Below are positions 9,241-16,792 of a stretch of DNA of 52,955 bases, in pieces (within the stretch, counting starts at the first letter, position 1; every line of letters begins with the position of its first letter). A program made the position numbers and the translations under genes. This DNA is from UMGS1649 sp045534225. Its GTDB lineage: Bacteria; Bacillota; Clostridia; TANB77; CAG-465. Location of the stretch: NCBI GenBank assembly GCA_045534225.1, contig JAZSJJ010000003.1:1-52955 (forward strand). Direction: 5' to 3'. Under the pieces are notes generated by a model. It did no database searches. It saw nothing but the letters and a program-made list of their open reading frames with translations, and was not told where the DNA came from.

Positions 9241-9269
9241 TTGCATTTTGTAATACATTGTGGTATAAT
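9241..9269 (+). promoter_or_regulatory. Promoter of the WG-repeat protein gene
   Basis: TTGCAT at 9241-9246, a 17-base spacer and a perfect TATAAT at 9264-9269, 42 bases before the start codon at 9312. Confidence 0.7.
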
Positions 9270-9311
9270 ACATAAGTTGTTAAAATAAAATCTATAGAAA
9301 GGGGCCTAACT

Positions 9312-9602
9312 ATGACCACGTGTGTTGCTAACCAGTTGGAAGCAAAAAGAGAAACGGTAGTGTTCCACGATATGGTGGATGCACGCTTAGTAAAGTATGA
9401 CGAAATTCATGAACTGCAAGATGGTTACTTCAAAGTCTTAAAAAAAGGATCGTGGGGCGTAATCACATCCGATGGAGAAGAAGTTTTTCCTTGTATGGCA
9501 TCTACAATATATTATGTAGAAAATGGCCGTGTTATCTGCGGTATGGATGATGACGTCTACTCAATTGAGCTTAAGAAAGCTAAAAAGGATTTGGAAGGAT
9601 AA
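9312..9602 (+). CDS. Small WG-repeat-like protein
   Basis: A 96-residue soluble protein. The segment GYFKVLKKGSWGVITSDG followed by EEVFPC resembles one WG repeat, a short beta motif usually found in tandem. ENGRVICGMDDDVYSIEL may be a partial second unit. RBS AGAAAGGGG precedes the ATG. It is monocistronic, with a near-consensus promoter and a terminator whose loop contains the stop codon. Codon choice (CGC, GTC, ACC, CTG) and base composition are less AT-rich than in the flanking genes, a trait shared with the genes at 16256 and 25355. Function unknown. Confidence 0.65.
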   Translation: MTTCVANQLEAKRETVVFHDMVDARLVKYDEIHELQDGYFKVLKKGSWGVITSDGEEVFPCMASTIYYVENGRVICGMDDDVYSIELKKAKKDLEG

Positions 9603-9620
9603 CCAAATCCTTTTCCTTTT
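9583..9620 (+). terminator. Intrinsic terminator overlapping the 9312 gene end
   Basis: A 12-bp perfect stem (9583-9594 with 9603-9614) is followed by CCTTTT. The last codons and the stop codon form the left arm and loop. Confidence 0.8.
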
Positions 9621-9688
9621 TATGTATATTTTTGTGTTTATGAAAAATAATATATGTAATGTTATTTTAATATATATAAGGAGGAAAA

Positions 9689-10225
9689 ATGAAATCTACA
9701 GGAATGATAAGAAAAATAGATGATTTGGGTAGAATAGTAATACCTAAAGAAATACGTAAAACATTAAAGATAAGAGAAGGTGACTCGTTAGAAATATATA
9801 TAGAAGGAGAAAGAATAATACTTAATAGATATTCACCGCTAGGGGAGTTTATAGAGGACATTATTGTTCTAAGTGAAAGTATTTCTAATAATACCGACAC
9901 TAATATTTGTATTACAGATACTAAACAAGTATTAATTGCTACTGGATATTTAGAAAAAGAATATTTATATAAAGAGATAAGCAAAGAACTATTAGAAAAG
10001 ATGGAAGAAAGAATTTTGTGGCAAAACAAAGGTGAAAATAAGATTAAAATCACAGAAAATGATGAGTTAGTTAAAAAGTTAAATCAAGTAATTATGCCTA
10101 TAATATATGAAGGAAGTGTACTAGGTTCAGTCGTACTTTTAACAAATGATGTTAATAAAAAGATAACAGAAACAGAATTAGGACTAGTTAAGGTAATGGC
10201 AGATTATTTAGCAAATAGAATGTAA
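9689..10225 (+). CDS. spoVT: Stage V sporulation protein T, AbrB-type regulator
   Basis: SpoVT is a DNA-binding regulator of late forespore gene expression. The 178-residue length matches B. subtilis SpoVT. The N-terminal swapped-hairpin AbrB domain is plain: MKSTGMIRKIDDLGRIVIPK then EIRKTLKIREGDSLEIYI (about residues 1-50). A GAF-like domain follows, ending in LGLVKVMADYLANRM. AAGGAGG precedes the ATG. The gene stands alone between the WG gene terminator and a strong bidirectional terminator. With ylbJ at 49876 it is the best evidence here for a spore-former. Another AbrB-GAF paralogue cannot be fully excluded. Confidence 0.88.
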   Translation: MKSTGMIRKIDDLGRIVIPKEIRKTLKIREGDSLEIYIEGERIILNRYSPLGEFIEDIIVLSESISNNTDTNICITDTKQVLIATGYLEKEYLYKEISKELLEKMEERILWQNKGENKIKITENDELVKKLNQVIMPIIYEGSVLGSVVLLTNDVNKKITETELGLVKVMADYLANRM

Positions 10226-10265
10226 AAAACAAGTGGTACCAATATATAGGTATCACTTGTTTTTT
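10224..10265. terminator. Bidirectional terminator between spoVT and the Lon-family gene
   Basis: A 17-bp stem (10224-10240 with 10249-10265, one G-U pair) has A runs on the left and T runs on the right, so it can stop transcription from both convergent genes. Confidence 0.85.
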
Positions 10266-10277
10266 ACTATTTAATTA

Positions 10278-12656
10278 TTATAAATTACCAGCTTTTTCAG
10301 CATATTTTTTAAGTTTATTGTACACATGGTAAGATATTGTGTTCTTTTCGAAGCCTTCGCCTTCAACATATGTTCCATATTTAACACCAGTTAATATTTC
10401 TATACCTTCATCTATTGTAGAGATAGGATAGATGTGGAACATTCCTTTTTCAACAGCATCAATTATTTCTGCATTTAACATTAAGTTCTTAACGTTGTGG
10501 TGAGGAATAATAACACCTTGAGTTCCTGTAAGGCCTTGCATCTTGCAAACTTCATAGAATCCTTCAATCTTTTCTGTAACACCACCGATAGGTTGTATTT
10601 CACCTTTTTGGTTAACTGATCCAGTAACTGCTAGGCCTTGTCTAATTGGTACACCAGATAGTGAAGAAAGGATAGCGTATAATTCTGTAGAAGAAGCACT
10701 GTCTCCGTCAACACCGTTGTATAATTGTTCAAAACATATACTTGCATTAAAGCATAGTGGGAAATCTTGAGCAAATTTTTCACCAATATATGCTGAAAGG
10801 ATAAATACACCTTTAGAGTGAGAGTTACCACTCATTGAAACTTCACGTTCAATATTTACTATACCACTCTTGCCAAGGTATGTATTAGCTGTTATTCTAA
10901 CAGGTTTACCAAATGGGTAACCACCAGAGTTTAGAATAGTAAGACCATTAATTTGTCCAACAGCTTCACCTGAAGTAGAGATTATAGTAGCACCGTCATA
11001 AATCATACGTTTAAGTGTATCATCAAGTTTTCCATATCTTTTTCTCTTATTTAATGTAGCAGTTATAACATCTTGTGGTTCAACTGCTTTTCTTTCAGCA
11101 AGTTTAGCAACGTGTGCAGATTCTATTATTATATCTGTTAAATCTGTTTGCATTGCAGTAAGTTTTGTTTTATCTCCAGCACATCTAGAACTGTATTCTA
11201 TAATTGCTTTAACAGCTTCGCTCTTAAATGGAAGTAAGCTTTCTTTTTTAACAACATAAGCAACATATTCAATAGTTCTTCTTATAGTATCTGTATTTTT
11301 ATCTATAGAATCATCAAAGTCTGCTTTCATCTTAAATAGTATTTTGAAGTCTGAATCAACAGTACATAGTTGTTGATATATTTGTTCGGTACCAAATAAT
11401 ACTATTTGAGTTTTAATTGGAATAGCTTTTGGTTTAAGAGCAATCATGTGAGATGGAGTAGCCATGTCACGAGACATATCTATACTTAATTCTTCATTTC
11501 TAATTACTCTTTTGAATGCTTCCCAAACAGACATGTTAGTCATAATATCACGAGCGTTAACAAGTAGGTAACCACCATTTGCTTTATAGAAAGCACCAGC
11601 TTTAAGAAGAGTGTGATCAGTTCTTGTAGAACCCATAACACTTTCATATTCTAATTTACCAAATATATCTGTATATGTTGGGTTAGAACACATAACAACT
11701 GGAGCATGAGTTAGCATTTCGTTGTTTACTATTACATTAACTTTATACTTGTGCCATGGTTTTGTTTGATGACGCATAGCAGCAGGCATTGAATCGTCTT
11801 TTGGGCTTTCCTTAAATTGGTCTGCGTTTTTAACTATATCTTCTTGTACGGCATATAGGTAATTTTGTATTTTTAGATTGCCTTTGTATTTAATCTTTAA
11901 ATCGTTAATGTTTTTTGAAACGATGTAAGATATCATATTAGACTGCCATGCATTAACCTTTTCATAACATTCTTTTTCAAGGGCATCTAGTTGTTTCATT
12001 ATACCCATAGTTTCTTGTTGTATTTTAGGAGATTTAGTTTTGTATTTTTGTTTTGTTTCTTCATCTAATTTGTTAAATTCTTCTTCGTTTAATACTTTCC
12101 CTTCATGAATAGGAGAGAAGTATATACCGTCAGTTGCTGTTTTAATCTTAAATCCTTGAGCTGTTGTATATTCATCAAATTTTTTAAGAATAGCATTTTT
12201 CTTTTCTTGGTATTTTTGCATTAAAAGTTTTTTCTCTTTTTCATAGTTTTCGGATTTGAAAACCTTACCAAGATTTTCGCGTATAGCAACCATAAAGCGG
12301 TGCATATCTTCTTTAAGTTCACGTCCGGCACCAGGTGCTAAGAATATTGCTATTGGTTCATTTGGATTTTCAAAATTGTGTACGTAACAAAGATCATCTG
12401 GAACGGGTTTTGTTTTAGCTAGTTTATTTACAACAGATAAAACATATGGCATTTTACCCATGCCAACTTGTCCACAAACAAATAGATTGAATCCTTTTTG
12501 AGGCATTTGTAAAGCGGTTTCAACAGTTTCAAGAGCTCTTGTTTGACCAATAATTCCATTATATGCAGAAATATCATCTGTTGTCTTGAAGTTAAATTGA
12601 GAACCGTTTAGTTTAGAAACTAAATCTGTAGATTTTAATTCTTTAAATTTTCTCAT
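10278..12656 (-). CDS. Lon-family ATP-dependent protease (AAA_32 / YcbZ-like)
   Basis: A 792-residue cytoplasmic AAA+ protease of the Lon-related group typified by E. coli YcbZ. An N-terminal ATPase part carries an altered Walker A, GQVGMGKM (62-69), and a long charged helical insert spans about 120-300. The C-terminal S16 protease domain has GDSASS with probable catalytic S653 and TEKIEGF with K696; the 43-residue spacing equals that of the Ser-Lys dyad in E. coli Lon. RNA- or DNA-binding roles suggested for relatives are not evident here. An AAGGAG-like site precedes the ATG on the minus strand. Monocistronic, convergent with spoVT. Confidence 0.9.
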   Translation of the reverse strand: MRKFKELKSTDLVSKLNGSQFNFKTTDDISAYNGIIGQTRALETVETALQMPQKGFNLFVCGQVGMGKMPYVLSVVNKLAKTKPVPDDLCYVHNFENPNEPIAIFLAPGAGRELKEDMHRFMVAIRENLGKVFKSENYEKEKKLLMQKYQEKKNAILKKFDEYTTAQGFKIKTATDGIYFSPIHEGKVLNEEEFNKLDEETKQKYKTKSPKIQQETMGIMKQLDALEKECYEKVNAWQSNMISYIVSKNINDLKIKYKGNLKIQNYLYAVQEDIVKNADQFKESPKDDSMPAAMRHQTKPWHKYKVNVIVNNEMLTHAPVVMCSNPTYTDIFGKLEYESVMGSTRTDHTLLKAGAFYKANGGYLLVNARDIMTNMSVWEAFKRVIRNEELSIDMSRDMATPSHMIALKPKAIPIKTQIVLFGTEQIYQQLCTVDSDFKILFKMKADFDDSIDKNTDTIRRTIEYVAYVVKKESLLPFKSEAVKAIIEYSSRCAGDKTKLTAMQTDLTDIIIESAHVAKLAERKAVEPQDVITATLNKRKRYGKLDDTLKRMIYDGATIISTSGEAVGQINGLTILNSGGYPFGKPVRITANTYLGKSGIVNIEREVSMSGNSHSKGVFILSAYIGEKFAQDFPLCFNASICFEQLYNGVDGDSASSTELYAILSSLSGVPIRQGLAVTGSVNQKGEIQPIGGVTEKIEGFYEVCKMQGLTGTQGVIIPHHNVKNLMLNAEIIDAVEKGMFHIYPISTIDEGIEILTGVKYGTYVEGEGFEKNTISYHVYNKLKKYAEKAGNL

Positions 12657-12796
12657 ATGTACTCCTTAAATATTTTGCTTCATTTGTAACTACGTTCATA
12701 TATATACCTAAACTATATAACAAACAATAAAAAATAGCAACTGTTTTAAGAAATAAAAGTATAGAAAAAAGAATAAAAATATATACGTAAAAAGCC

Positions 12797-12825
12797 TTGA
12801 AAAAATATTCGTTATGTAATAGTAT
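12797..12825 (+). promoter_or_regulatory. Promoter of prepilin-like gene C
   Basis: TTGAAA at 12797-12802, a 17-base spacer and TAGTAT at 12820-12825. The 12657-12796 stretch before it is the divergent upstream region of the Lon-family gene; I see no gene in it. Confidence 0.6.
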
Positions 12826-12863
12826 AAATGTATATGATGTATAAAATATGAGGTGGAAAACAA

Positions 12864-13901
12864 ATGAAAAAAGGTATATCCTTAATAGTTTTAGTCATTA
12901 CAATAATAGTAATGATAATACTAGCAGCAAGTGTAGTAATAACACTTTCAAACACTGGAGTAATAAACAGAGCAAGTCAAGCGGTAGATTTAACAAACGA
13001 AGCTGCGGTACAAGACTTAGCTGCATTAACATGGGCAGATGCTTACATGGATAATAAAAGAGGAACGGATTTGGTAAACGAAGTAACAACAAAATTAGGT
13101 GAACAAGGAGTAACAGCAGACAAATGGAATATCTCGGTAACAGATACAGGAGTAACAGTAACAAGTAATAAGTCTTCCACAACGTTAGGTTCATTAGTAA
13201 AAGGACCAGAAGATTATGGTAAAATAGTAGATTATACTGTAACGGTAGACGGTACAACATATAATGAATGGCAAGTGTGCTACGAAGATGAAGAAAATAA
13301 TAATATTTTTATAATTCTTAAAGAAGGAATTCCTACTAGAACTTTAGGTTCTATGGAAACGACTCAAAGTATGGAAGATGTGTATAGTATATTTAAGTTA
13401 GGACAACCCGGCTTTTCATTGTTAAGTACATATCCAGATAAAGGAACGGGGTGGTTAATAGGAAACTTCCAAACATTTGCAGATACAAACGAAAAATACA
13501 AATCTTATGTAGTGGCTGCTATTGGTTCTCCAACATTTGAATTAATCGCGGCTGGATATAACGCTAAATATAATACAACAGCAATAATACCAGTAATAGA
13601 TAGAAGTTATGAAACTGCTTCAAGTTCGGGTTCTGATGGATATTATATAAACGAACCTGGTAGTTCCGGTGTTGGTGGTTTAATAATAGATGAAATATAT
13701 TGCGTAACAGGCAAATATGTTTGGCTGGCTGCTAAAAGTGCATGGGGAGATAGAATGGGAACTGTTGGGACAGGTAACGAAGGTGGAGTTTCTTCAACTG
13801 TAGTTGATCAACTAGCAGTGCTTCGTCCAGTGGTTTGCCTTAATGCTAACATTCCGGCAAAAGTTGGAACTGGAGCTTATGATTTTACTTTAACAAAATA
13901 A
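12864..13901 (+). CDS. Prepilin-like secreted protein C (RPVVCL C-terminal type)
   Basis: A 345-residue protein with the family N-terminus KKG|ISLIVLVITIIVMIIL and then AASVVITLSNTGVINRAS; Val replaces pilin Glu5. A linker (GVTADKWNISVTDTGV) precedes a domain beginning LGSLVKGPEDYGKIVDYTV and ending WLAAKSAWGD...LRPVVCLNANIP, which resembles the DUF6273 (C-type-lectin-like) domain found on many clostridial surface proteins. That assignment is from memory of the motif. RBS GAGGTGG precedes the ATG. The first ~170 codon bases are nearly identical to those of the 21808 and 24090 genes, including synonymous sites. Monocistronic, convergent with rimI. Function unknown. Confidence 0.8.
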   Translation: MKKGISLIVLVITIIVMIILAASVVITLSNTGVINRASQAVDLTNEAAVQDLAALTWADAYMDNKRGTDLVNEVTTKLGEQGVTADKWNISVTDTGVTVTSNKSSTTLGSLVKGPEDYGKIVDYTVTVDGTTYNEWQVCYEDEENNNIFIILKEGIPTRTLGSMETTQSMEDVYSIFKLGQPGFSLLSTYPDKGTGWLIGNFQTFADTNEKYKSYVVAAIGSPTFELIAAGYNAKYNTTAIIPVIDRSYETASSSGSDGYYINEPGSSGVGGLIIDEIYCVTGKYVWLAAKSAWGDRMGTVGTGNEGGVSSTVVDQLAVLRPVVCLNANIPAKVGTGAYDFTLTK

Positions 13902-13909
13902 TAAACAAT

Positions 13910-13939
13910 AAAAAGGACTTATTAAATTAAGTCCTTTTT
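13910..13939. terminator. Bidirectional terminator between prepilin-like gene C and rimI
   Basis: A 12-bp perfect stem (13910-13921 with 13928-13939), A-rich on the left and T-rich on the right. The loop TTAAAT includes the rimI stop codon. Confidence 0.85.
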
Positions 13940-14371
13940 CATTATATTTGCATCTTCTAGATTATCATAATATTTAGCTCTAGTAGATATTTTACTATAG
14001 TTTAATTTTGTGTATAGATTAATTGCAGGTATATTTGAAGTGCGAACTTCAAGGAATATGCTTTCTATTTGTTTTTCTTGTAAGTGTTTTTCTAATGTAT
14101 TAAGCAGAGAAGAAGCAATGCCTTGTTTTAGGTGGTTTTTATCTGTTGCTACTGCGGTTATATCTGCATGATCTACTAATAGTTCACATCCTATATATCC
14201 AACTGCTTTGTTTTCTATATTATCTATTGCTACAAGATAATATGTATTTTCACTTTCTAAATCTTTTTTAATTGAATCATATGAAAGATTTCTATGTTCT
14301 AATGTTTTTTCTATTGCTTCAATTTGCTCTAGGTGAGAAACATCTGCTTTCGTTATAGATATATTGTTCAT
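13922..14371 (-). CDS. rimI: Ribosomal protein S18-alanine N-acetyltransferase
   Basis: A 149-residue GNAT acetyltransferase that acetylates the N-terminal alanine of ribosomal protein S18. The acetyl-CoA loop region KQGIASSLLNTLEKHLQ (about residues 80-97) and the LEVRTSNIPAINLYTKLNY segment (about 103-121) are typical of RimI. It shares one base with the end of tsaB upstream, and tsaE-tsaB-rimI is the standard bacterial gene order, which strengthens the call over a generic GNAT. It is the last gene of this minus-strand operon and its stop codon lies in a terminator loop. Confidence 0.92.
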   Translation of the reverse strand: MNNISITKADVSHLEQIEAIEKTLEHRNLSYDSIKKDLESENTYYLVAIDNIENKAVGYIGCELLVDHADITAVATDKNHLKQGIASSLLNTLEKHLQEKQIESIFLEVRTSNIPAINLYTKLNYSKISTRAKYYDNLEDANIMKKDLI

Positions 14372-15054
14372 TATTTTTCACCATCACGAGTTCTTTCAGC
14401 TTCGCTATTTCTAAAATACATTGCATCTAAAGTTTCGTATGTATATGTATTTTTATCTGTTACATCTTCCTTAAATATATTTCTTAAATCTAAGGTAGAA
14501 GATGTAACTTCTGTACCTGTTATTTGGTCTGTAAATGGATTTTCAAGCATTTCTTTGTTATCTGTAACAACTAATATGTCTGCTATTTCTTTTTCTTTTA
14601 GAAGGCTAATTAGAGCCTCATATGGAAGATTACCAGATATATTTGTTTCTTTTAATTCTTTATTATCTGTAACTTCAAATAGTTCATAATATACTCTAGT
14701 GTTTTTTGCATCTAGTGTAGATAATATATATTTGTGCTCTGTATCTAAATGGTTTAACGCCATAAGTTTTAAGCTTGTTACTCCAAGTATTTTTTTATCT
14801 AATACTTTAGCTAATGCCTTAACGGTAGCTATACCAATTCTAACTCCTGTAAAAGAACCAGGACCTAAAGTGCATGCTAACAAATCCATATCTTTAACTT
14901 TTACATTGTTTTCATTAAGTACATCATCTACTAAAGGTAGAAGCTTTTCTGAGTGAGTTATTTCATTATCTATTTCTTTAACGTAAGTAGTATCATTTAA
15001 CATTAATGCTACTGCGGCTTTTTTAGTAGTGCTGTCTATTGCTAATATGTTCAT
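14371..15054 (-). CDS. tsaB: tRNA t6A biosynthesis protein TsaB
   Basis: TsaB pairs with TsaD and works with TsaE to form N6-threonylcarbamoyladenosine at A37 of ANN-decoding tRNAs. The protein has 227 residues, the usual length, with the ASKHA-type start MNILAIDSTTKKAAVAL and the signature LACTLGPGSFTGVRIGIATV (about residues 60-79). The central and C-terminal parts are variable, as is normal. It overlaps both tsaE and rimI by single bases, so translation is coupled. tsaD is not in the window. Confidence 0.95.
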   Translation of the reverse strand: MNILAIDSTTKKAAVALMLNDTTYVKEIDNEITHSEKLLPLVDDVLNENNVKVKDMDLLACTLGPGSFTGVRIGIATVKALAKVLDKKILGVTSLKLMALNHLDTEHKYILSTLDAKNTRVYYELFEVTDNKELKETNISGNLPYEALISLLKEKEIADILVVTDNKEMLENPFTDQITGTEVTSSTLDLRNIFKEDVTDKNTYTYETLDAMYFRNSEAERTRDGEK

Positions 15055-15497
15055 TAAACATTTCCTCCTAAGATTTCTATTGTTCTTTCATTATCTTCAT
15101 ATTCGTTATTTCTAGTTATTGTTATATATATTGTACCTTTAGGTAATATATCTTTAATTATTTCGCCCCATTCAATAATACAAAGTCCAGAGTGGAAGTA
15201 GTCTGTTCCTATTGTGTTTTCAAAATCTTCACCGTCTGTTAAACGATATGTATCAAAATGGAATATTTTATTTACTTTATCTAAATTCTCTTTTGGAGTA
15301 TATTCATTAACTATGGTAAAGGTAGGAGAGGATACATCGTTTTCTATTCCAAAGTATCTTGCAACTCCACGCATAAATCTTGTTTTACCAGTTCCTAAAT
15401 CTCCAGTTAAAACTATTATACTGTTATTATCTAGTTTTTTTGCAAAGTCATATGCAAAATTTTCTGTTTCTTTTTCTGAATGTGTTGTTATTTTCAT
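15054..15497 (-). CDS. tsaE: tRNA t6A biosynthesis ATPase TsaE
   Basis: TsaE is the small ATPase that supports the TsaB-TsaD step of t6A formation. Walker A GDLGTGKTRFMRG lies at about residues 32-44, followed by VSSPTFTIVNEY, a family hallmark, and FDTYRL, then IIEWGE. I start it at the ATG at 15497 (147 residues) and not the in-frame ATG at 15515. GGTGA lies 7 bases before 15497, while the 15515 ATG overlaps a -10-like TATAAT. It heads the tsaE-tsaB-rimI operon. Confidence 0.93.
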   Translation of the reverse strand: MKITTHSEKETENFAYDFAKKLDNNSIIVLTGDLGTGKTRFMRGVARYFGIENDVSSPTFTIVNEYTPKENLDKVNKIFHFDTYRLTDGEDFENTIGTDYFHSGLCIIEWGEIIKDILPKGTIYITITRNNEYEDNERTIEILGGNV

Positions 15498-15789
15498 TAT
15501 TTTCACCAAAAACATTATACTATTTATATACTAAAAATACAATGTAAATAGGGAATTTAAGGGAAAAATGTATCTAAAAAGTGCATAAAAAGAAGAAAAA
15601 TAGCGAAAATTTTTTGAAAAAATATTTGGTATACATAAAATATAAAGGGAGGGAGCTTTAATCTTACAAAATGCGCATAAATAAAGGGTTTTAAGATATA
15701 ATATTAATAATATTTCATCAATGTTTAATAATTATGGAAACTTAATATGTAACGTGAGAATTTTGAAATAAAAAAGTTTCTAAAAAGTG
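15498..15789. other. Intergenic region between tsaE and HU
   Basis: About 290 bases of AT-rich sequence between two divergent genes. I see a -10-like TATAAT for tsaE near 15520 on the minus strand. There is also a weaker plus-strand promoter-like pair (TTGAAA and TAAAAT) around 15615-15645, and a GGGAGGGAG stretch that leads only to a seven-codon frame. No gene is supported. Confidence 0.5.
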
Positions 15790-15818
15790 TTGACTTTTAG
15801 CCATTCATGAAGTATAAC
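15790..15818 (+). promoter_or_regulatory. Promoter of the HU gene
   Basis: TTGACT at 15790-15795, a 17-base spacer and TATAAC at 15813-15818, 33 bases before the HU start codon. It is one of the closest matches to consensus in the window, as expected for an abundant nucleoid protein. Confidence 0.75.
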
Positions 15819-15851
15819 TTAGTTGTAATCTTATTACAGGAGGTAAGAAAT

Positions 15852-16127
15852 ATGAATAAAGGTGAACTTATTGCAAAAATCGCTGAAGAAAGCAAATTAA
15901 CTAAAAAAGCTGCTGAAGCTGCTTTAGACGCTTTCGTATCATCAGTAGAAGGTGCTCTTAAAAAAGGAGAAAAAGTTCAATTAGTTGGATTTGGTACTTT
16001 TGAAGTTAGACAAAGAGCTGCAAGAAAAGGAAGAAATCCTCAAACTAAAGCAGAAATAAAAATACCTGCTTCTAAAGCTCCAGTATTCAAAGCTGGTAAA
16101 GCTTTAAAAGAAACTGTTAACAAATAA
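15852..16127 (+). CDS. HU family DNA-binding protein
   Basis: A 91-residue HU nucleoid protein that bends and packages DNA as a dimer. MNKGELIAKIAEESKLTKK opens the helical half. The signature VGFGTFEVRQRAARKGRNPQ and the DNA-intercalating arm with Pro in GRNPQT are intact. I start at the ATG at 15852, which follows CAGGAGG by 8 bases and gives the canonical N-terminus, and not at the in-frame ATG at 15807, which lies inside the promoter. The name hup or hbs would apply; the paralogue cannot be chosen from one copy. Confidence 0.96.
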   Translation: MNKGELIAKIAEESKLTKKAAEAALDAFVSSVEGALKKGEKVQLVGFGTFEVRQRAARKGRNPQTKAEIKIPASKAPVFKAGKALKETVNK

Positions 16128-16145
16128 TAATTAATACAGTATCTT

Positions 16146-16177
16146 AAAGAACCCACATAGTGGGTTCTTTCTTTTTG
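16146..16177 (+). terminator. HU gene terminator
   Basis: An 11-bp perfect stem (16146-16156 with 16160-16170) is followed by CTTTTT. Confidence 0.9.
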
Positions 16178-16206
16178 TTGTAAAATCTACCTTTTTGTGA
16201 TATAAT
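16178..16206 (+). promoter_or_regulatory. Promoter of the 16256 gene
   Basis: TTGTAA at 16178-16183, a 17-base spacer and a perfect TATAAT at 16201-16206, directly after the HU terminator. Confidence 0.7.
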
Positions 16207-16255
16207 TCTTATCGTTAGAAAAACAAATCACATTACTAATGTAAGGAGAATTAGC

Positions 16256-16654
16256 ATGAAGAATTTCGTAGAAGGTTATTTAGAAAGTCTCTATTCTACG
16301 CTTAAGCCTGAATATGTTTCATGGCTTAAAGAGTACGTAAAAGAGCACAAGTTCATTACAGATAATCCTAACACAACAGAAAACTGCGCAGCATCCGAAG
16401 AGGATCAAGAAAGAATCTACAAGATTTCTAAGTTGTTTTATCTTGCGCATCAAAGTGCAAATAAACGCGGAATTGAAGTTGAAGGAAGCGAGAATGGTTT
16501 TGTAAGACTTATGGTAGTTGTTAATTTGGATTCTGAAACAACCATTGAGATGATTACCTGGATTGGTCAGGGCGCAGAAACGCAAGTTACTCTTGTGCCT
16601 GCAGGTTCTGGTAAGATTAATCTTTGTGATATTCTTAAAGACAACAAGATGTAA
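16256..16654 (+). CDS. Hypothetical protein, 132 residues
   Basis: I do not recognise this protein. It is soluble and acidic, with a helical N-terminal half (YVSWLKEYVKEHKF) and a C-terminal beta-rich part (FVRLMVVVNLDSETTIEMIT). There is no signal peptide or membrane segment. AAGGAG precedes the ATG. It has its own promoter and its own hairpin, so it is monocistronic. Its codon use (GCG, CGC, CTG, TCC) is less AT-rich than its neighbours, like the genes at 9312 and 25355. Such genes may share a foreign origin or a common expression class. Confidence 0.6.
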   Translation: MKNFVEGYLESLYSTLKPEYVSWLKEYVKEHKFITDNPNTTENCAASEEDQERIYKISKLFYLAHQSANKRGIEVEGSENGFVRLMVVVNLDSETTIEMITWIGQGAETQVTLVPAGSGKINLCDILKDNKM

Positions 16655-16660
16655 AAGATG

Positions 16661-16692
16661 CGAGCATAAGGTAAAAACTTATGCTCGTATTT
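16661..16692 (+). terminator. Terminator-like hairpin after the 16256 gene
   Basis: A 10-bp perfect stem CGAGCATAAG (16661-16670) with its complement (16678-16687), followed by an A/T tail with only short T runs. Confidence 0.6.
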
Positions 16693-16734
16693 ATATATAA
16701 TTATTATATATAACTAAAAAATAGCATAGATATA

Positions 16735-16764
16735 TTGTAATATTTAGCATATTTGTTATATACT
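16735..16764 (+). promoter_or_regulatory. Predicted promoter of prepilin-like gene D
   Basis: TTGTAA at 16735-16740, an 18-base spacer and TATACT at 16759-16764. Confidence 0.5.
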
Positions 16765-16792
16765 TTTTGTATTAGAAGGAAGGTAAAAACAA

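Noticed and set aside
12898..13260. Leucine-rich minus-strand frame opposite prepilin-like gene C, with similar ones opposite the other copies
   Set aside because: It is the antisense of ACA/GTA/AAT-rich codons and has no start signal; the repeated appearance follows from homology of the sense genes.
15807..15851. Longer HU start at 15807
   Set aside because: This ATG lies within the promoter spacer and has no RBS; 15852 has CAGGAGG and gives the canonical N-terminus.
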